A DNA stretch of 64,000 nucleotides. It comes from Streptomyces sp. NRRL F-6131 (lineage in GTDB: Bacteria; Actinomycetota; Actinomycetes; Streptomycetales; Streptomycetaceae). The DNA lies in NCBI GenBank assembly GCA_000719695.1, contig JOHN01000014.1:62001-126000 (forward strand), read 5' to 3'. Both the position numbers and the translations under genes were made by a program. Below are positions 23,792 to 32,014 of this stretch, piece by piece (positions within the stretch are counted from its first letter, which is position 1; each line of letters opens with the position of its first letter). A model generated the notes under the pieces. The model had not been told where the DNA came from and ran no database searches. It saw only the letters and a program-made list of their open reading frames with translations.

Positions 23792-24385
23792 ATGGTCCGC
23801 CGCTCCGCCGACGAGCGCCGCGAGGAGCTGATCGAGGCGGCGATCAAGGTCATGATCCGCGACGGCGTCGCCAAGGCGACCACCCGCACGATCGTCGCCG
23901 AGGCGGGCCTGCCGCTGGGCGCGTTCCACTACTGCTTCCGCTCCAAGGAAGAACTGCTCCACAGCGTCATCGAACGCATCACCCAGGGCGCGCTCGCCCC
24001 CGCCGTCGCGGCCGCGGCCGCGGGCGTCCCGGTCGCGGACATCGTCCGCGACACCCTGCGCGTCTACTGGGACCGCATCCGGGCGACGCCGGACGAGCAC
24101 CTGCTGACCTACGAGCTGACCCAGTACGCGCTGCGCCAGCCCGGTCTCGCCGAAGTGGCGCGCCGCCAGTACCGCCACTACCTCGCGGTGAACGGCGAGT
24201 CGCTCGCCACGATGGCCCGGCTCGCGGGCTTCGAGTGGACCGTGCCGCTGCCCACCCTGGCCCGGTACGGGCTCGCCGTCCTGGACGGGCTGACGCTCAA
24301 CTGGCTGATCGACCGGGACGACGCGGCGGCCGCGGCGGCGCTGGACGAGTACGCGGCGTACCTGGTCTCCGTCGCCCGGCCCTGA
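23792..24385 (+). CDS. TetR-family transcriptional regulator
   Basis: A 197-residue regulator: HTH with ELIEAAIKVMIRDGVAKATT and recognition helix AGLPLGAFHYCFRSKEEL, then a C-terminal domain of the BetI/TetR_C type. The ATG follows TGGAGT. It is downstream of the PLP enzyme and likely binds the 24-bp-arm inverted repeat that separates that gene from the lactone oxidase. It converges on the repeat-protein gene with only 14 bases between the stops. Confidence 0.9.
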   Translation: MVRRSADERREELIEAAIKVMIRDGVAKATTRTIVAEAGLPLGAFHYCFRSKEELLHSVIERITQGALAPAVAAAAAGVPVADIVRDTLRVYWDRIRATPDEHLLTYELTQYALRQPGLAEVARRQYRHYLAVNGESLATMARLAGFEWTVPLPTLARYGLAVLDGLTLNWLIDRDDAAAAAALDEYAAYLVSVARP

Positions 24386-24399
24386 CCGGACACCGCTCG

Positions 24400-25932
24400 C
24401 TACGTGGATGTCGCCGTGGAGCGCCGGACGACCGCCGGCGGGATGGTGGCGCCGTTCAGGCAGTGGTCGAGGAGGGCGTGCATGCGGTGAACCGGGAGGG
24501 CCGGATTGGCCGCGGCGCCCTCGGCGGTACGGGGGTCGGCGAGGAGGGTCTCCAGGGCTTCCGGCGACAGGCCCGGGTTGGCGGCCGCTGCCCGGCGCAC
24601 CGACGCGTCGGGGTCCTCGACCGGCGGTTCGGGCAGGGCGGGATCGGCTGCGGCCATGGCCCGCACCTCAGGATCCGGGTGGCCGATGAGGTGGGCCCAG
24701 CCGTCGCGGGGGAACGCCGGCAGGCTCAGCAGGTGCGGCCGGTGGGCCGGCCGGGTGACGAAGACGTCGAGGAGGAGGCGCGGCGGAGCCAGCGGGTGGT
24801 GGCAGGCGAGCCGGATCCGCACTTCCTCGTCCTCGTCCCGCGCGAGGGTCTCGGCGAGTTCCGCGGGCAGGCCGGGCCAGGTCGCCGCGACCCGACGGAG
24901 CACCGGTTCCCGGGACACCGCGCAGGCGGCGTACCAGTCGGGCGACGGCCCGGTGACCGGCTCGCCGATCGGGCACGGGCAGTCGGGACCGTGCCCGACG
25001 ACCCTGCGGACGGCCGCGTACTCGGCCCAGGTGCGGGGGAAGGGGTGGATGCGTATGTGCATCCGGACGTTCTCGTCCGGATCCTCCGTCAGCACCGCCA
25101 CCAGGTCCGGTTCGAGGTCGGGCCGCGCCGCGACCAACGCGCGGATCCTCGCCTCGGGGTGGCGGGCGAGCCGCGCGAGGGCGTCGGCCGGGGTGTGCGG
25201 GTTCAAGGTCAGGGGTTCCACCGCGCCCTCCGCGAAGCACCGCTCGACGAGCGCGGGGGGCAGCGCACACATGCCGAGCACCCACGCGTCACGCCCGTCG
25301 AAGGACAGCCGCGCGGCCTCCATCCGTTCGGCGTCCAGCGCCCAATTGCCCTTCCACGCCGCTTCACGGACCGCCGGGTCCGGGTCGTCGAGCAGCGCCG
25401 CCCGCTGTGCCGGAGTGAGCGAGTGCCACCTCCAGGTGGCCCGTGCCCGGAGTTCGGGGTCTGCGTGCCCGGCCAGGGCGGCGAAGAAGGACAGCGGGAT
25501 CTGCCGGGAGGAGTCGAGTGCCGCGACGATCTCGTCCTTGGTCACCTTGCCGTCCTCGCCCGCGTCCCGGGCGGTCAGCAGGGTCACGAGGATGTCGTCC
25601 GGCAGCGGTCGCACCTGGCGGAAGTAGCCGCGGGGGCCGTGGGCGAAACGTGCGCGAACCACCCCCGACGGGTCCGTCGCCAGGGGGGCGAGACGCGCGA
25701 GGTCACCGTGCCGGTTGACCGCGAGCGCGCGACGGATCCCCTCGAGCGGATGGTTCAGGGCCGCGTCGACGGCGGCGTCGGGCAGGTCGCGGCCCTCGCA
25801 CATCAGCGGACCGACCTCACCGGCCTCCTGCCCCATCAGGCGGATCAGGACGTCGGCGGGCGCGGCCGGGTTGAAGGCGAGACCGCGCAGCCACGGTTCA
25901 TGCAGGGGGACGCACGGGAGGGAGTCGCACAC
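24400..25932 (-). CDS. HEAT/leucine-rich-repeat-variant protein
   Basis: A 510-residue protein built of short alpha-helical repeats in which phrases such as DPDPAVREAAWKGN, NPHTPADALARLARHPEARI and DPDASVRRAAAANPGLSPEAL recur about every 22-30 residues. This is the pattern of leucine-rich-repeat variant/HEAT-like solenoids, which usually act as protein-binding scaffolds. Neither catalytic motif nor signal peptide is seen. The start is taken as GTG 25932; the longer frame upstream is arginine-rich. It is followed upstream on the same strand by the STAS protein, but 41 bases apart and without obvious coupling. Its partner is unknown. Confidence 0.8.
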   Translation of the reverse strand: MCDSLPCVPLHEPWLRGLAFNPAAPADVLIRLMGQEAGEVGPLMCEGRDLPDAAVDAALNHPLEGIRRALAVNRHGDLARLAPLATDPSGVVRARFAHGPRGYFRQVRPLPDDILVTLLTARDAGEDGKVTKDEIVAALDSSRQIPLSFFAALAGHADPELRARATWRWHSLTPAQRAALLDDPDPAVREAAWKGNWALDAERMEAARLSFDGRDAWVLGMCALPPALVERCFAEGAVEPLTLNPHTPADALARLARHPEARIRALVAARPDLEPDLVAVLTEDPDENVRMHIRIHPFPRTWAEYAAVRRVVGHGPDCPCPIGEPVTGPSPDWYAACAVSREPVLRRVAATWPGLPAELAETLARDEDEEVRIRLACHHPLAPPRLLLDVFVTRPAHRPHLLSLPAFPRDGWAHLIGHPDPEVRAMAAADPALPEPPVEDPDASVRRAAAANPGLSPEALETLLADPRTAEGAAANPALPVHRMHALLDHCLNGATIPPAVVRRSTATST

Positions 25933-25973
25933 CGGGCCATCCTGCCACCTCGCCGTCGGGGTGCGGCGGCCGG

Positions 25974-26333
25974 TCAACCGGGGAGGACCGCGTGGTGGAG
26001 GGCGGCCTCTTCGGCGGTGGCGCAGACGGGGAAGAGGGGGGCGGCTTCGGTGATGTCCAGGACGCGGACGGCCATCGCGCAGGGGGCGATCAGGACCAGG
26101 GGGACGCCGGCGTCCAGGGCGCGGCGGCGGGCGGAGAGGAGGAGGTTGAGGCCACTGGAGGTGAACAGGTCGACGCCGGCCAGATCGGCGGCGAGGACGG
26201 CCGGGCGCTGGTCGAGCGCGGCGTTGAGGGCCTCGGCGGCATCGGCCTCGCTGTCCATGCTCATGTCTCCGGCGAAACGGCACACCATGACCTCTCCCAC
26301 CCGGAAGGTCTCGCAGGTCAGCCACGAGTTCAC
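25974..26333 (-). CDS. STAS-domain protein (anti-sigma factor antagonist-like)
   Basis: A 119-residue single STAS domain of the SpoIIAA/RsbV type. The conserved DLFTSSGLNLLLSARRRA segment carries Ser59/Ser60, where the phosphorylated serine normally lies, so partner-switching control by a kinase-type anti-sigma factor is expected. No anti-sigma or sigma factor gene is adjacent. The GTG at 26333 sits six bases behind GGAGG. It is divergent from a small winged-helix regulator. Confidence 0.87.
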   Translation of the reverse strand: MNSWLTCETFRVGEVMVCRFAGDMSMDSEADAAEALNAALDQRPAVLAADLAGVDLFTSSGLNLLLSARRRALDAGVPLVLIAPCAMAVRVLDITEAAPLFPVCATAEEAALHHAVLPG

Positions 26334-26446
26334 GGTCGCCCTCCTTCCAGTCTTCTCATCAGTGCCCGCGCGATGGGCACGGCGCGGACGGTACGGGTGG
26401 ACGCGTATCCACTGTTCGCCCCGAGGGCGACACCTGTCAACTGTTG

Positions 26447-26496
26447 CACGAAAATTCTGTCGTGTTTTGATCGTCACGAATCCCCGGTCGTATCCT
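26447..26496 (+). promoter_or_regulatory. Promoter TTGATC-18-TATCCT with an upstream CACGA/TCGTG inverted repeat
   Basis: A -35 box TTGATC (26467-26472) and a -10 box TATCCT (26491-26496) are 18 bp apart. The -10 box ends seven bases before the ATG of the winged-helix gene, so transcription should begin at or next to the start codon. CACGA (26447-26451) and TCGTG (26460-26464) form an inverted repeat just upstream of the -35 box, a possible autoregulatory site. Confidence 0.6.
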
Positions 26497-26502
26497 TGGC
26501 CC

Positions 26503-26796
26503 ATGGACGACAACGCCCCCCTCTCGCGGCAGTGGACCTTCCTGACCAACCACGCCCGCGTCCTCGTCCAGATCGCCAGAGACCCCGGCATCCGGGTGCG
26601 CGACCTCGCCACGCGCTGCCTGCTCACCGAACGCGCCGTCCAGCGGATCATCGCCGACCTCGAAGCGGCCGGCTACCTCAGCCACCAGCGCAACGGCCGC
26701 ACCAACCACTACACCGTGATCGACAGCAAACAGCTGCGCCACCCCGCGGACGCCGGCCCCACCCTCGCGGAGCTGCTCACCGTGCTGCTGCGCTGA
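26503..26796 (+). CDS. Small winged-helix regulator (MarR/HTH-like)
   Basis: A 97-residue protein with a winged helix: ARVLVQIARDPGIRVRDLATRC, recognition helix TERAVQRIIADLEAAGYL and wing SHQRNGRTNHYTVID. It lacks an effector domain. The same form occurs widely in streptomycetes as stand-alone regulators. There is no Shine-Dalgarno site; the promoter position suggests a leaderless mRNA. It is divergent from the STAS protein, which may be its target. Confidence 0.87.
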   Translation: MDDNAPLSRQWTFLTNHARVLVQIARDPGIRVRDLATRCLLTERAVQRIIADLEAAGYLSHQRNGRTNHYTVIDSKQLRHPADAGPTLAELLTVLLR

Positions 26797-26834
26797 CCGG
26801 GCCGCGGGGGCGGCGGGAGACGGCGGGAGCGCGG

Positions 26835-27491
26835 TCAGCCGAGGGACAGTGGCAGGCGCGCCCCGAGCGGGCCGAGGGCCGCCCGTTCGGCGGGGGTCGC
26901 GGGGCGGCGTCCGGTGCCGATCACCAGGGCATCGGTGTCTCCGAGTTCGGACGGAAGGGCCTCCCCGGCGATGCGCTCCAGCAACCGCCGGGACGCGGCC
27001 GCGCCCTCGGCGGGCGGGCCGGGCACGTGCGGGAGGTGGGCGACCAGGTCCAGGTGGTGCAGCGTCCACTCCAGCACGTAGGCGTCGAGGTAGTCACCGG
27101 CCGTCAGCACCTGACCCTGGGTGGCCACCCGCAGCCGCCGGTCGGCGAGGTGGGCGGCCCGCCCCGCCGCGGCGCCCACGTCGTCCAGGTGGAAGCGCAG
27201 CAGGGCCGGGTCCCCGTACGCGGCGGCCAGCCGGACGGTCAGCGCGTCCAACGGGTCCTGCCCGTCGGGCGGTTCGGAGGAGACCTGCCAGTACGACGCC
27301 GCGTCCCGGGTCGGCTCCGCCCCGGACGGGGTGACCAGGGTGATCAGCACGTCCTGGGCGTCGATCACCAGATGGCACACCAGGTCCCGCACCAGCCAGC
27401 CGGTGCACCCCGAGGGCGCCAGGTAGTCCTCCTGCGCGAGCCCGTCCACCGCCGACCGCAGTGCGGCCCATGACTGTTCGAAGAGTCCCAC
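26835..27491 (-). CDS. Maleylpyruvate isomerase N-terminal (DinB-like) family protein
   Basis: A 218-residue protein of the mycothiol-dependent maleylpyruvate isomerase/DinB four-helix superfamily. The pattern SWAALRSAVDGLAQEDYLAPSGCTGWLVRDLVCHLVIDA is the family's first half, and VLEWTLHHLDLVAHL supplies the second histidine region. Such proteins bind a divalent metal and often use mycothiol. Many family members have no known substrate and this one stands without pathway neighbours. The ATG at 27491 is used. Confidence 0.85.
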   Translation of the reverse strand: MGLFEQSWAALRSAVDGLAQEDYLAPSGCTGWLVRDLVCHLVIDAQDVLITLVTPSGAEPTRDAASYWQVSSEPPDGQDPLDALTVRLAAAYGDPALLRFHLDDVGAAAGRAAHLADRRLRVATQGQVLTAGDYLDAYVLEWTLHHLDLVAHLPHVPGPPAEGAAASRRLLERIAGEALPSELGDTDALVIGTGRRPATPAERAALGPLGARLPLSLG

Positions 27492-27576
27492 ACCGGCAAG
27501 CTACCACCGCCCGCCGGGCGGGCCACGGGATGGGAGTTCGTGGACGACGGCTCCGGTGGCGCGCGGGGCGGACGGT

Positions 27577-29244
27577 TCAGGAGAGCCGGGTGAGCTTGCG
27601 GCGGGCGGCGCGGCGGCGCAGCTTCGGCACCCGGCGCCGGGCGGCCTCGGCGAGGTGCCGCTGGCGTTCGTGGAGCACGCCGTGGGCGAAGCCGTCCCGT
27701 TCGCCGCGGCCGGTGCCCTTCAGTTGGAGGGCGACGAGCTCGTGCCGGGCGACCAGGCTGTCCTGATGGGTCCCGAGGACCTTGTGCAGCTTCTTCATCC
27801 GGGCACCGAACCGCTCCGCCCGCTCGGCCGCGCGGCGCGGCAGGTGGGGTTGCGCGTGCTCCGCCGTGTAGCGGGCCCGCTTGGCGGCCTTGCGGGCGCG
27901 GTGCAGCGCCTCGTCTCGGCGGGGCCCGGGCTCGCGGCCCAGCGCCCGGTCGAGGCGCTCGACGGTCCGGCGCTGCTCGCGCCGCAGGACGCCGTGCAGG
28001 TAGCCGCGCGCGCCTCGAGCGGCCCGGCGGCGGCGCAGCGGCGGATCGGCGGCGAAGGCGTCGAGCCGCTCCAGCAGCGCGAAGTAGCGGTCGCCGTCGA
28101 GTTCGGCGACGGCCCGGCGCCAGGCGTCGCGGTACTCCTCCGCGTAGCGCTCGGCGAGCCGGCCGCGCAGGGCGTCCCGGCGCAGCTCCGCCGGCACCGC
28201 GTCCAGCCCCTCCACCAGGAGCTCGCCGAGGACCTCCCGGTCCCGGGCCCGGCCGAGCAGCCGCCCCAGCCACCGCAGCTCGTCGGCCAGGGCCTGCGCG
28301 TCGTCGCCGCGGAAGAGCCGCCGGTGGGCCTTGAGCTGGCTGCGCAGCCTGCGCGCGGCGACCCGCATGCGGTGCACGGAGTCCTCCTCGCCGCGGCGCA
28401 CGGCCGCGTCGAGGGTCAGGAGGGCGTCGAGTTGCTCGCGGAAGCCGTCCATGACGAGGGCGCCGGCCGAGCCCGGTTCCCGGGGGTAGGCCGGCCGGGG
28501 CCCGCTCCGGGCGAGGCGGGCTTCGCCGAGGGCCCGGGAGAGCTTGGAGGGCCAGGGCGAGCGGACCAGTCCCGCCTGGGTGAATTCGGTGTCGATGCGG
28601 TCCAGGAGCCCGGGTTCGCCGTGCTCCAGCTCGGCCTCGAACTCCGTCCAGCCATGGATCTCGGTGCGGCTCCCGGTGCCGCCCGGTGGGCCGCCGTCGC
28701 CGTCGCCGTCACCGTCGCCGCTCGCGGGCCGGCCGGCCGCCGGTCGGCCGTTCTCTGCCGACCGGGGCCGGCCGGCCGGGGGCGCGGCGAGGCGGTCCGC
28801 GTCGAGGACCTGCGCCGCGACCGCGTCCTCGGTGATCCGGGCGAGCACGTCCCCCCGGTCGTCGCGCAGCAGCAGTTCCGAACGGTGGGTGCGCAGATGT
28901 GCCACCGGAGCGAGCGGGCCGCCGCGGGCGAAGGCCGCGACGAGCTGCGCCAACTCGGCCGGGACCGCACCGCGCCCGCCGGCCGCCGCCGGGAGCCGGA
29001 CCTCCCGGCGGGTGTCGTCGGTGCGCGGCAGCTTGAGGTGCCAGCCCGCGTCCGTCCCGCCCGTGCGCCGGCGCAGGGTGATCCGCCGGCGGAGCAGCCG
29101 CAGGTCCGGGGTGTCGTAGTAGACGGCGTCGAGGTCCGCGGGTTCGCCGCTGCGCGCGGTGGCGACGCCGGGCAGCCGGTCGAGTCGCTCCGGCAGCGCG
29201 GATCCGTCGTACTTGCGCTCCGTTTCCGTGTGTCGTGTGGCCAT
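27577..29244 (-). CDS. CYTH and CHAD domain protein
   Basis: A 555-residue protein. The N-terminal CYTH domain (residues about 1-235) starts with ETERKY, the ExExK triphosphate-tunnel motif at residues 7-11, and has a low-complexity GDGDGDGDGG insertion near 175-185. The C-terminal CHAD domain (about 265-555) is rich in His and Arg, with SVHRMRVAARRLRSQLKAHR and EALHRARKAAKRARYTAEH. CYTH domains bind or hydrolyse triphosphates and CHAD domains bind polyphosphate, so a role in polyphosphate metabolism is likely. The ATG at 29244 is used; upstream residues are non-coding in character. It is divergent from the saccharopine-dehydrogenase-like gene. Confidence 0.93.
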   Translation of the reverse strand: MATRHTETERKYDGSALPERLDRLPGVATARSGEPADLDAVYYDTPDLRLLRRRITLRRRTGGTDAGWHLKLPRTDDTRREVRLPAAAGGRGAVPAELAQLVAAFARGGPLAPVAHLRTHRSELLLRDDRGDVLARITEDAVAAQVLDADRLAAPPAGRPRSAENGRPAAGRPASGDGDGDGDGGPPGGTGSRTEIHGWTEFEAELEHGEPGLLDRIDTEFTQAGLVRSPWPSKLSRALGEARLARSGPRPAYPREPGSAGALVMDGFREQLDALLTLDAAVRRGEEDSVHRMRVAARRLRSQLKAHRRLFRGDDAQALADELRWLGRLLGRARDREVLGELLVEGLDAVPAELRRDALRGRLAERYAEEYRDAWRRAVAELDGDRYFALLERLDAFAADPPLRRRRAARGARGYLHGVLRREQRRTVERLDRALGREPGPRRDEALHRARKAAKRARYTAEHAQPHLPRRAAERAERFGARMKKLHKVLGTHQDSLVARHELVALQLKGTGRGERDGFAHGVLHERQRHLAEAARRRVPKLRRRAARRKLTRLS

Positions 29245-29352
29245 GTCCTGCTCGTGCCCGCGATCGGCGGGGCCATGTGTGGGGCCGGGTCCGGACCTCG
29301 GGGGTCGGTCCGGAGGACGCTCGCGGAGTGCCGCGCGCGTCGGGCCGGGTCG

Positions 29353-29381
29353 TTGACAGGGCCGCGACGGACTCCTAGCGT
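29353..29381 (+). promoter_or_regulatory. Sigma-70-type promoter TTGACA-17-TAGCGT
   Basis: A consensus -35 hexamer (29353-29358) and TAGCGT -10 (29376-29381) are separated by 17 bp. They lie 34 bases before the ATG of the saccharopine-dehydrogenase-like gene, leaving room for a short leader with TAGGGA. Confidence 0.75.
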
Positions 29382-29415
29382 GACGCCGTCGATTACCCAC
29401 GAGTAGGGACTGTTG

Positions 29416-30630
29416 ATGGCCGCGCCGCGCCCGTACGACCTCGTCCTGTTCGGTGCCACCGGGTTCACCGGCCGCCTCACCGCCGAGTACCTGGCCCGGG
29501 CCGCCCCCGAGGGCTGCCGCTGGGCGCTCGCCGGCCGCAACGAGCACAGGCTCGCCGCCGTCCGGACGGAGCTGGCGAAGATCGACCCGCGCTGCGCCGA
29601 CCTGCCGCTGCTGGTCGCGGACGCCGCCGACGGCGAGGCACTGCGCGAGGTGGCCGCCTCCGCCCGGGTGGTGATCTCCACCGTCGGCCCCTACCTACAG
29701 TACGGCGAGCCGCTGCTGGCGGCCTGCGCCCGGAGCGGGACCGACTACGTCGACCTCACCGGCGAGCCGGAGTTCGTCGACCGGATGTACGTGCGCCACC
29801 ACGAGCGGGCGGTGGCCACCGGCGCCCGACTGGTGCACGCCTGCGGCTTCGACTCGGTGCCGCACGACCTCGGCGTGCTGTTCACGGTCGAGGAACTGCT
29901 GCGCACCGGCGCACCGACCGGGAGGATCTCGGTGGAGGGCTTCGTCCGCGTCTCCGGCACCGTGTCCGGCGGCACCTTCGCCTCCGCGATGACCGCCTTC
30001 TCCCGGGCCCGGGCCATGGCGCAGGCCGCGCGGGCCCGCCGCGCCGTCGAGCCGCGGCCCGAGGGTCGGGCCGTCCACACCCCGCTCGGCCGCCCGCACC
30101 GCTCCCGGGCGGCCCGCGCCTGGGCGGTGCCGCTGCCCACCATCGACCCCGGCATCGTGGCCCGCTCCGCCGCCGCACGGGACGACTACGGCCCGGACTT
30201 CGGCTACACCCACTACGCGGCCGTGCGGCGCCTCCCCGTGGCCCTCGGCGGTGTCACCGCGGTCGCGGCCATCGCCCTCGCCGCCCAGCTGCCGCCGCTG
30301 CGCCGAGCCCTGGAACGACTGCGCAAGCCGGGCGACGGCCCGAGCGCGCAGCAGCGGGCACGTTCCTGGTTCGCCGTCCGCTTCGCGGCCCGGACGGAGG
30401 GCGGACGAACGGTCTTCACCGAGGTCACGGGCGGCGATCCCGGTTACCAGGAGACCGCGACCATGCTCGCCGAATCGGCGCTCTGCCTGGCCTTCGACGA
30501 CCTGCCGCCCAGGGCGGGACAGCTGACCACGGCGGTGGCGATGGGCCGGCCGCTGATCGAGCGGCTGCAAGCGGCCGGCATCTCCTTCCGGGTGCTGCAC
30601 ACCCCGCCGACGACGGCCCCCGGGCGCTAG
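29416..30630 (+). CDS. Saccharopine dehydrogenase-like / trans-acting enoyl reductase family protein
   Basis: A 404-residue NAD(P)-binding protein. The Rossmann motif GATGFTG is at 13-19, followed by VISTVGPYLQYGEPLLAACA and GTDYVDLTGEPEFVDRM, the family hallmark. VPHDLGVLFTVEELL and the C-terminal PGYQETATMLAESALCLAFD complete it. Mycobacterial relatives reduce enoyl chains in lipid synthesis; the substrate here is unknown. The ATG at 29416 is preferred over the adjacent TTG. It has its own strong promoter. Confidence 0.9.
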   Translation: MAAPRPYDLVLFGATGFTGRLTAEYLARAAPEGCRWALAGRNEHRLAAVRTELAKIDPRCADLPLLVADAADGEALREVAASARVVISTVGPYLQYGEPLLAACARSGTDYVDLTGEPEFVDRMYVRHHERAVATGARLVHACGFDSVPHDLGVLFTVEELLRTGAPTGRISVEGFVRVSGTVSGGTFASAMTAFSRARAMAQAARARRAVEPRPEGRAVHTPLGRPHRSRAARAWAVPLPTIDPGIVARSAAARDDYGPDFGYTHYAAVRRLPVALGGVTAVAAIALAAQLPPLRRALERLRKPGDGPSAQQRARSWFAVRFAARTEGGRTVFTEVTGGDPGYQETATMLAESALCLAFDDLPPRAGQLTTAVAMGRPLIERLQAAGISFRVLHTPPTTAPGR

Positions 30631-30952
30631 CGTCCCGGGAGGCGGGCCGGGGGGCGGTCGAGGTTCCGACCTCGGCCGCGCCGCTCTCCGCGCTTGCGGG
30701 CCGGGGTGTCCGCGGGCTGTCAGCGGTGACCGACTCGCGCTCGCCGTCGGGGCCGGCGCCGGCGCCGGCAGCGCAGCGGGGGTCGGCGAGCCGCCCGCCT
30801 CCAGGGGCGCGGGCAGGAGCAGGCACCGCAGATCGGCGGCGTGCCGGCTCTTGTTCTCCCTCGGCAGCGGCGTGCCCGACGGAAGCGGCGGGCAGGACAA
30901 GGGCGGGGAAGACGTAGCCCGTCGCTCTTGGTCGCCAGACCCGGGATGTCGG

Positions 30953-31002
30953 TGCGCGCTGGCCGGCACGGGGAGCGCGCTCCCCGTGCCGGCCAGCGCG
31001 CA
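30953..31002. repeat. 50-bp perfect palindrome
   Basis: Every base from 30953 to 31002 pairs with its mirror position around 30977/30978, with no spacer. Arms of 25 bp are almost pure G/C. Because it is a perfect palindrome, both strands encode the same peptide, ALAGTGSALPVPASA, in one frame. It could form a cruciform or a very stable RNA hairpin that would end transcription from either side. Confidence 0.92.
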
Positions 31003-31131
31003 GACCGCGGCGGCGGCGCTCCGGCGCAGGGCGGCCTTGCGGCGCCGGGTGCGGCGGGCGGCGGGCTCCTCGGCGTTCAGCACCTCGGCAGGAAACGTCA
31101 CGGCGGGAAGCGTCACGGCTGGGGGCGTCAC
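30953..31131 (-). other. Signal-peptide-like ORF start running into the palindrome
   Basis: From GTG 31131, five bases behind a perfect GGAGG, the minus strand reads VTPPAVTLPAVTFPAEV..., then RRRKAALRRSAAAAVCALAG and ALPVPASA, which looks like an export signal with an ASA cleavage site. The 15-bp repeats at the start give three in-frame GTG codons. Beyond the signal the frame stays open for over a kilobase without stop, antisense to the next gene, so its true end is unclear. Third-position G/C stays high only to about 30720. This is either a secreted protein gene with unrecognised end or a damaged one. Confidence 0.4.
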
Positions 31132-31271
31132 AGGAGCCTCCGACCGCCGGTGCCAACAAGATCAATCGCCACAGTCCCGCCCAAGGGCCGCCCAAAGGGA
31201 CACGCCGTGATCGAACCGAAATCGGTCGGCCGCCGATGGCGTCCCCGACGTCCCGACGCCCGGATGACGCC

Positions 31272-31291
31272 CCTCCCCCTGGCGGGGGAGG
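31272..31291. terminator. Hairpin CCTCCCCC-TGGC-GGGGGAGG
   Basis: Perfect 8-bp arms with a 4-base loop upstream of the DUF3995 gene. It may be a terminator or a leader structure for that gene. Confidence 0.4.
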
Positions 31292-31346
31292 CGGTCCCTC
31301 CCGGAGGAGGACGTCCGGTGCTGTCGCGGCCACGATGCTGGTGGGC

Positions 31347-31943
31347 ATGATGCACGGGTCGGTGGGTGGGACGAGCGTGGCGCGGGGCGGCGCGAGATGG
31401 CCGGGATTCGCGGCCGCGGCATGGGGGTTGGTCTTCGCGCTGCCGAGTTTCTACTGGGCCGCGGGTGGCACCGCGGGCGCCGCCACCACGGTCGCTCCCG
31501 CGTTGGTGGAGCTGGTGCGGGAGCGGGTCACCTGGTTCATGGTGGTGCTGTGGGTGACGGGTCTGCTCAAGGTCGTCGGCGCCCTCCTGGGACTCGCCCT
31601 GGTGGTGGGCAGCCGCGGCCGACGGGTCAACCGCCTTCTGCAACTGGCGGCTTGGGGCGCGGGCGTGCTGCTCGTCTGGCACGGCGGCCTGTTCCTGGGA
31701 CAGGGGCTGCTCGTGCAGGGCGGCGTCGTCACGATCGAACCGGAGCTGCTGGCGGTCAGCCGCTGGTACACGTACCTGTGGGGGCCGTGGTTCGTCGGCG
31801 GCGGCCTCCTGTTCCTTCTGGCCGCCCGGACGCACCTGAGGTCCGTGGCCGACCACCGACGCAGCTGTGCGATCGCCGGGGCGGTCGGCGGGTTCGGCGC
31901 GCTGGGCCTGTCGGCGGCCATGCTGGCGGCGGGCATCGGGTGA
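31347..31943 (+). CDS. DUF3995 membrane protein
   Basis: A 198-residue protein with four predicted membrane helices. The signature FALPSFYWAAGGTAGAATT near residues 31-49 and a second helix pair (WFMVVLWVTGLLKVVGALL) match DUF3995, a membrane family of unknown function common in actinomycetes. Several ATGs (31335, 31347, 31350) are possible; 31347 gives the usual short N-terminus. No clear Shine-Dalgarno site fits any of them in frame. It converges on the NUDIX gene. Confidence 0.8.
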   Translation: MMHGSVGGTSVARGGARWPGFAAAAWGLVFALPSFYWAAGGTAGAATTVAPALVELVRERVTWFMVVLWVTGLLKVVGALLGLALVVGSRGRRVNRLLQLAAWGAGVLLVWHGGLFLGQGLLVQGGVVTIEPELLAVSRWYTYLWGPWFVGGGLLFLLAARTHLRSVADHRRSCAIAGAVGGFGALGLSAAMLAAGIG

Positions 31944-32014
31944 CGACGCCGGTTCGCTCCGGGGCTGGGTCGGGTTCCCCGAGAGGGGAGCAGGGACGTG
32001 GCGGCACTCAGGCC

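Noticed and set aside
29695..31131. Long minus-strand ORF of 478 codons
   Set aside because: Most of it is the antisense shadow of the saccharopine-dehydrogenase-like gene; only its first part has coding signals and is reported separately.
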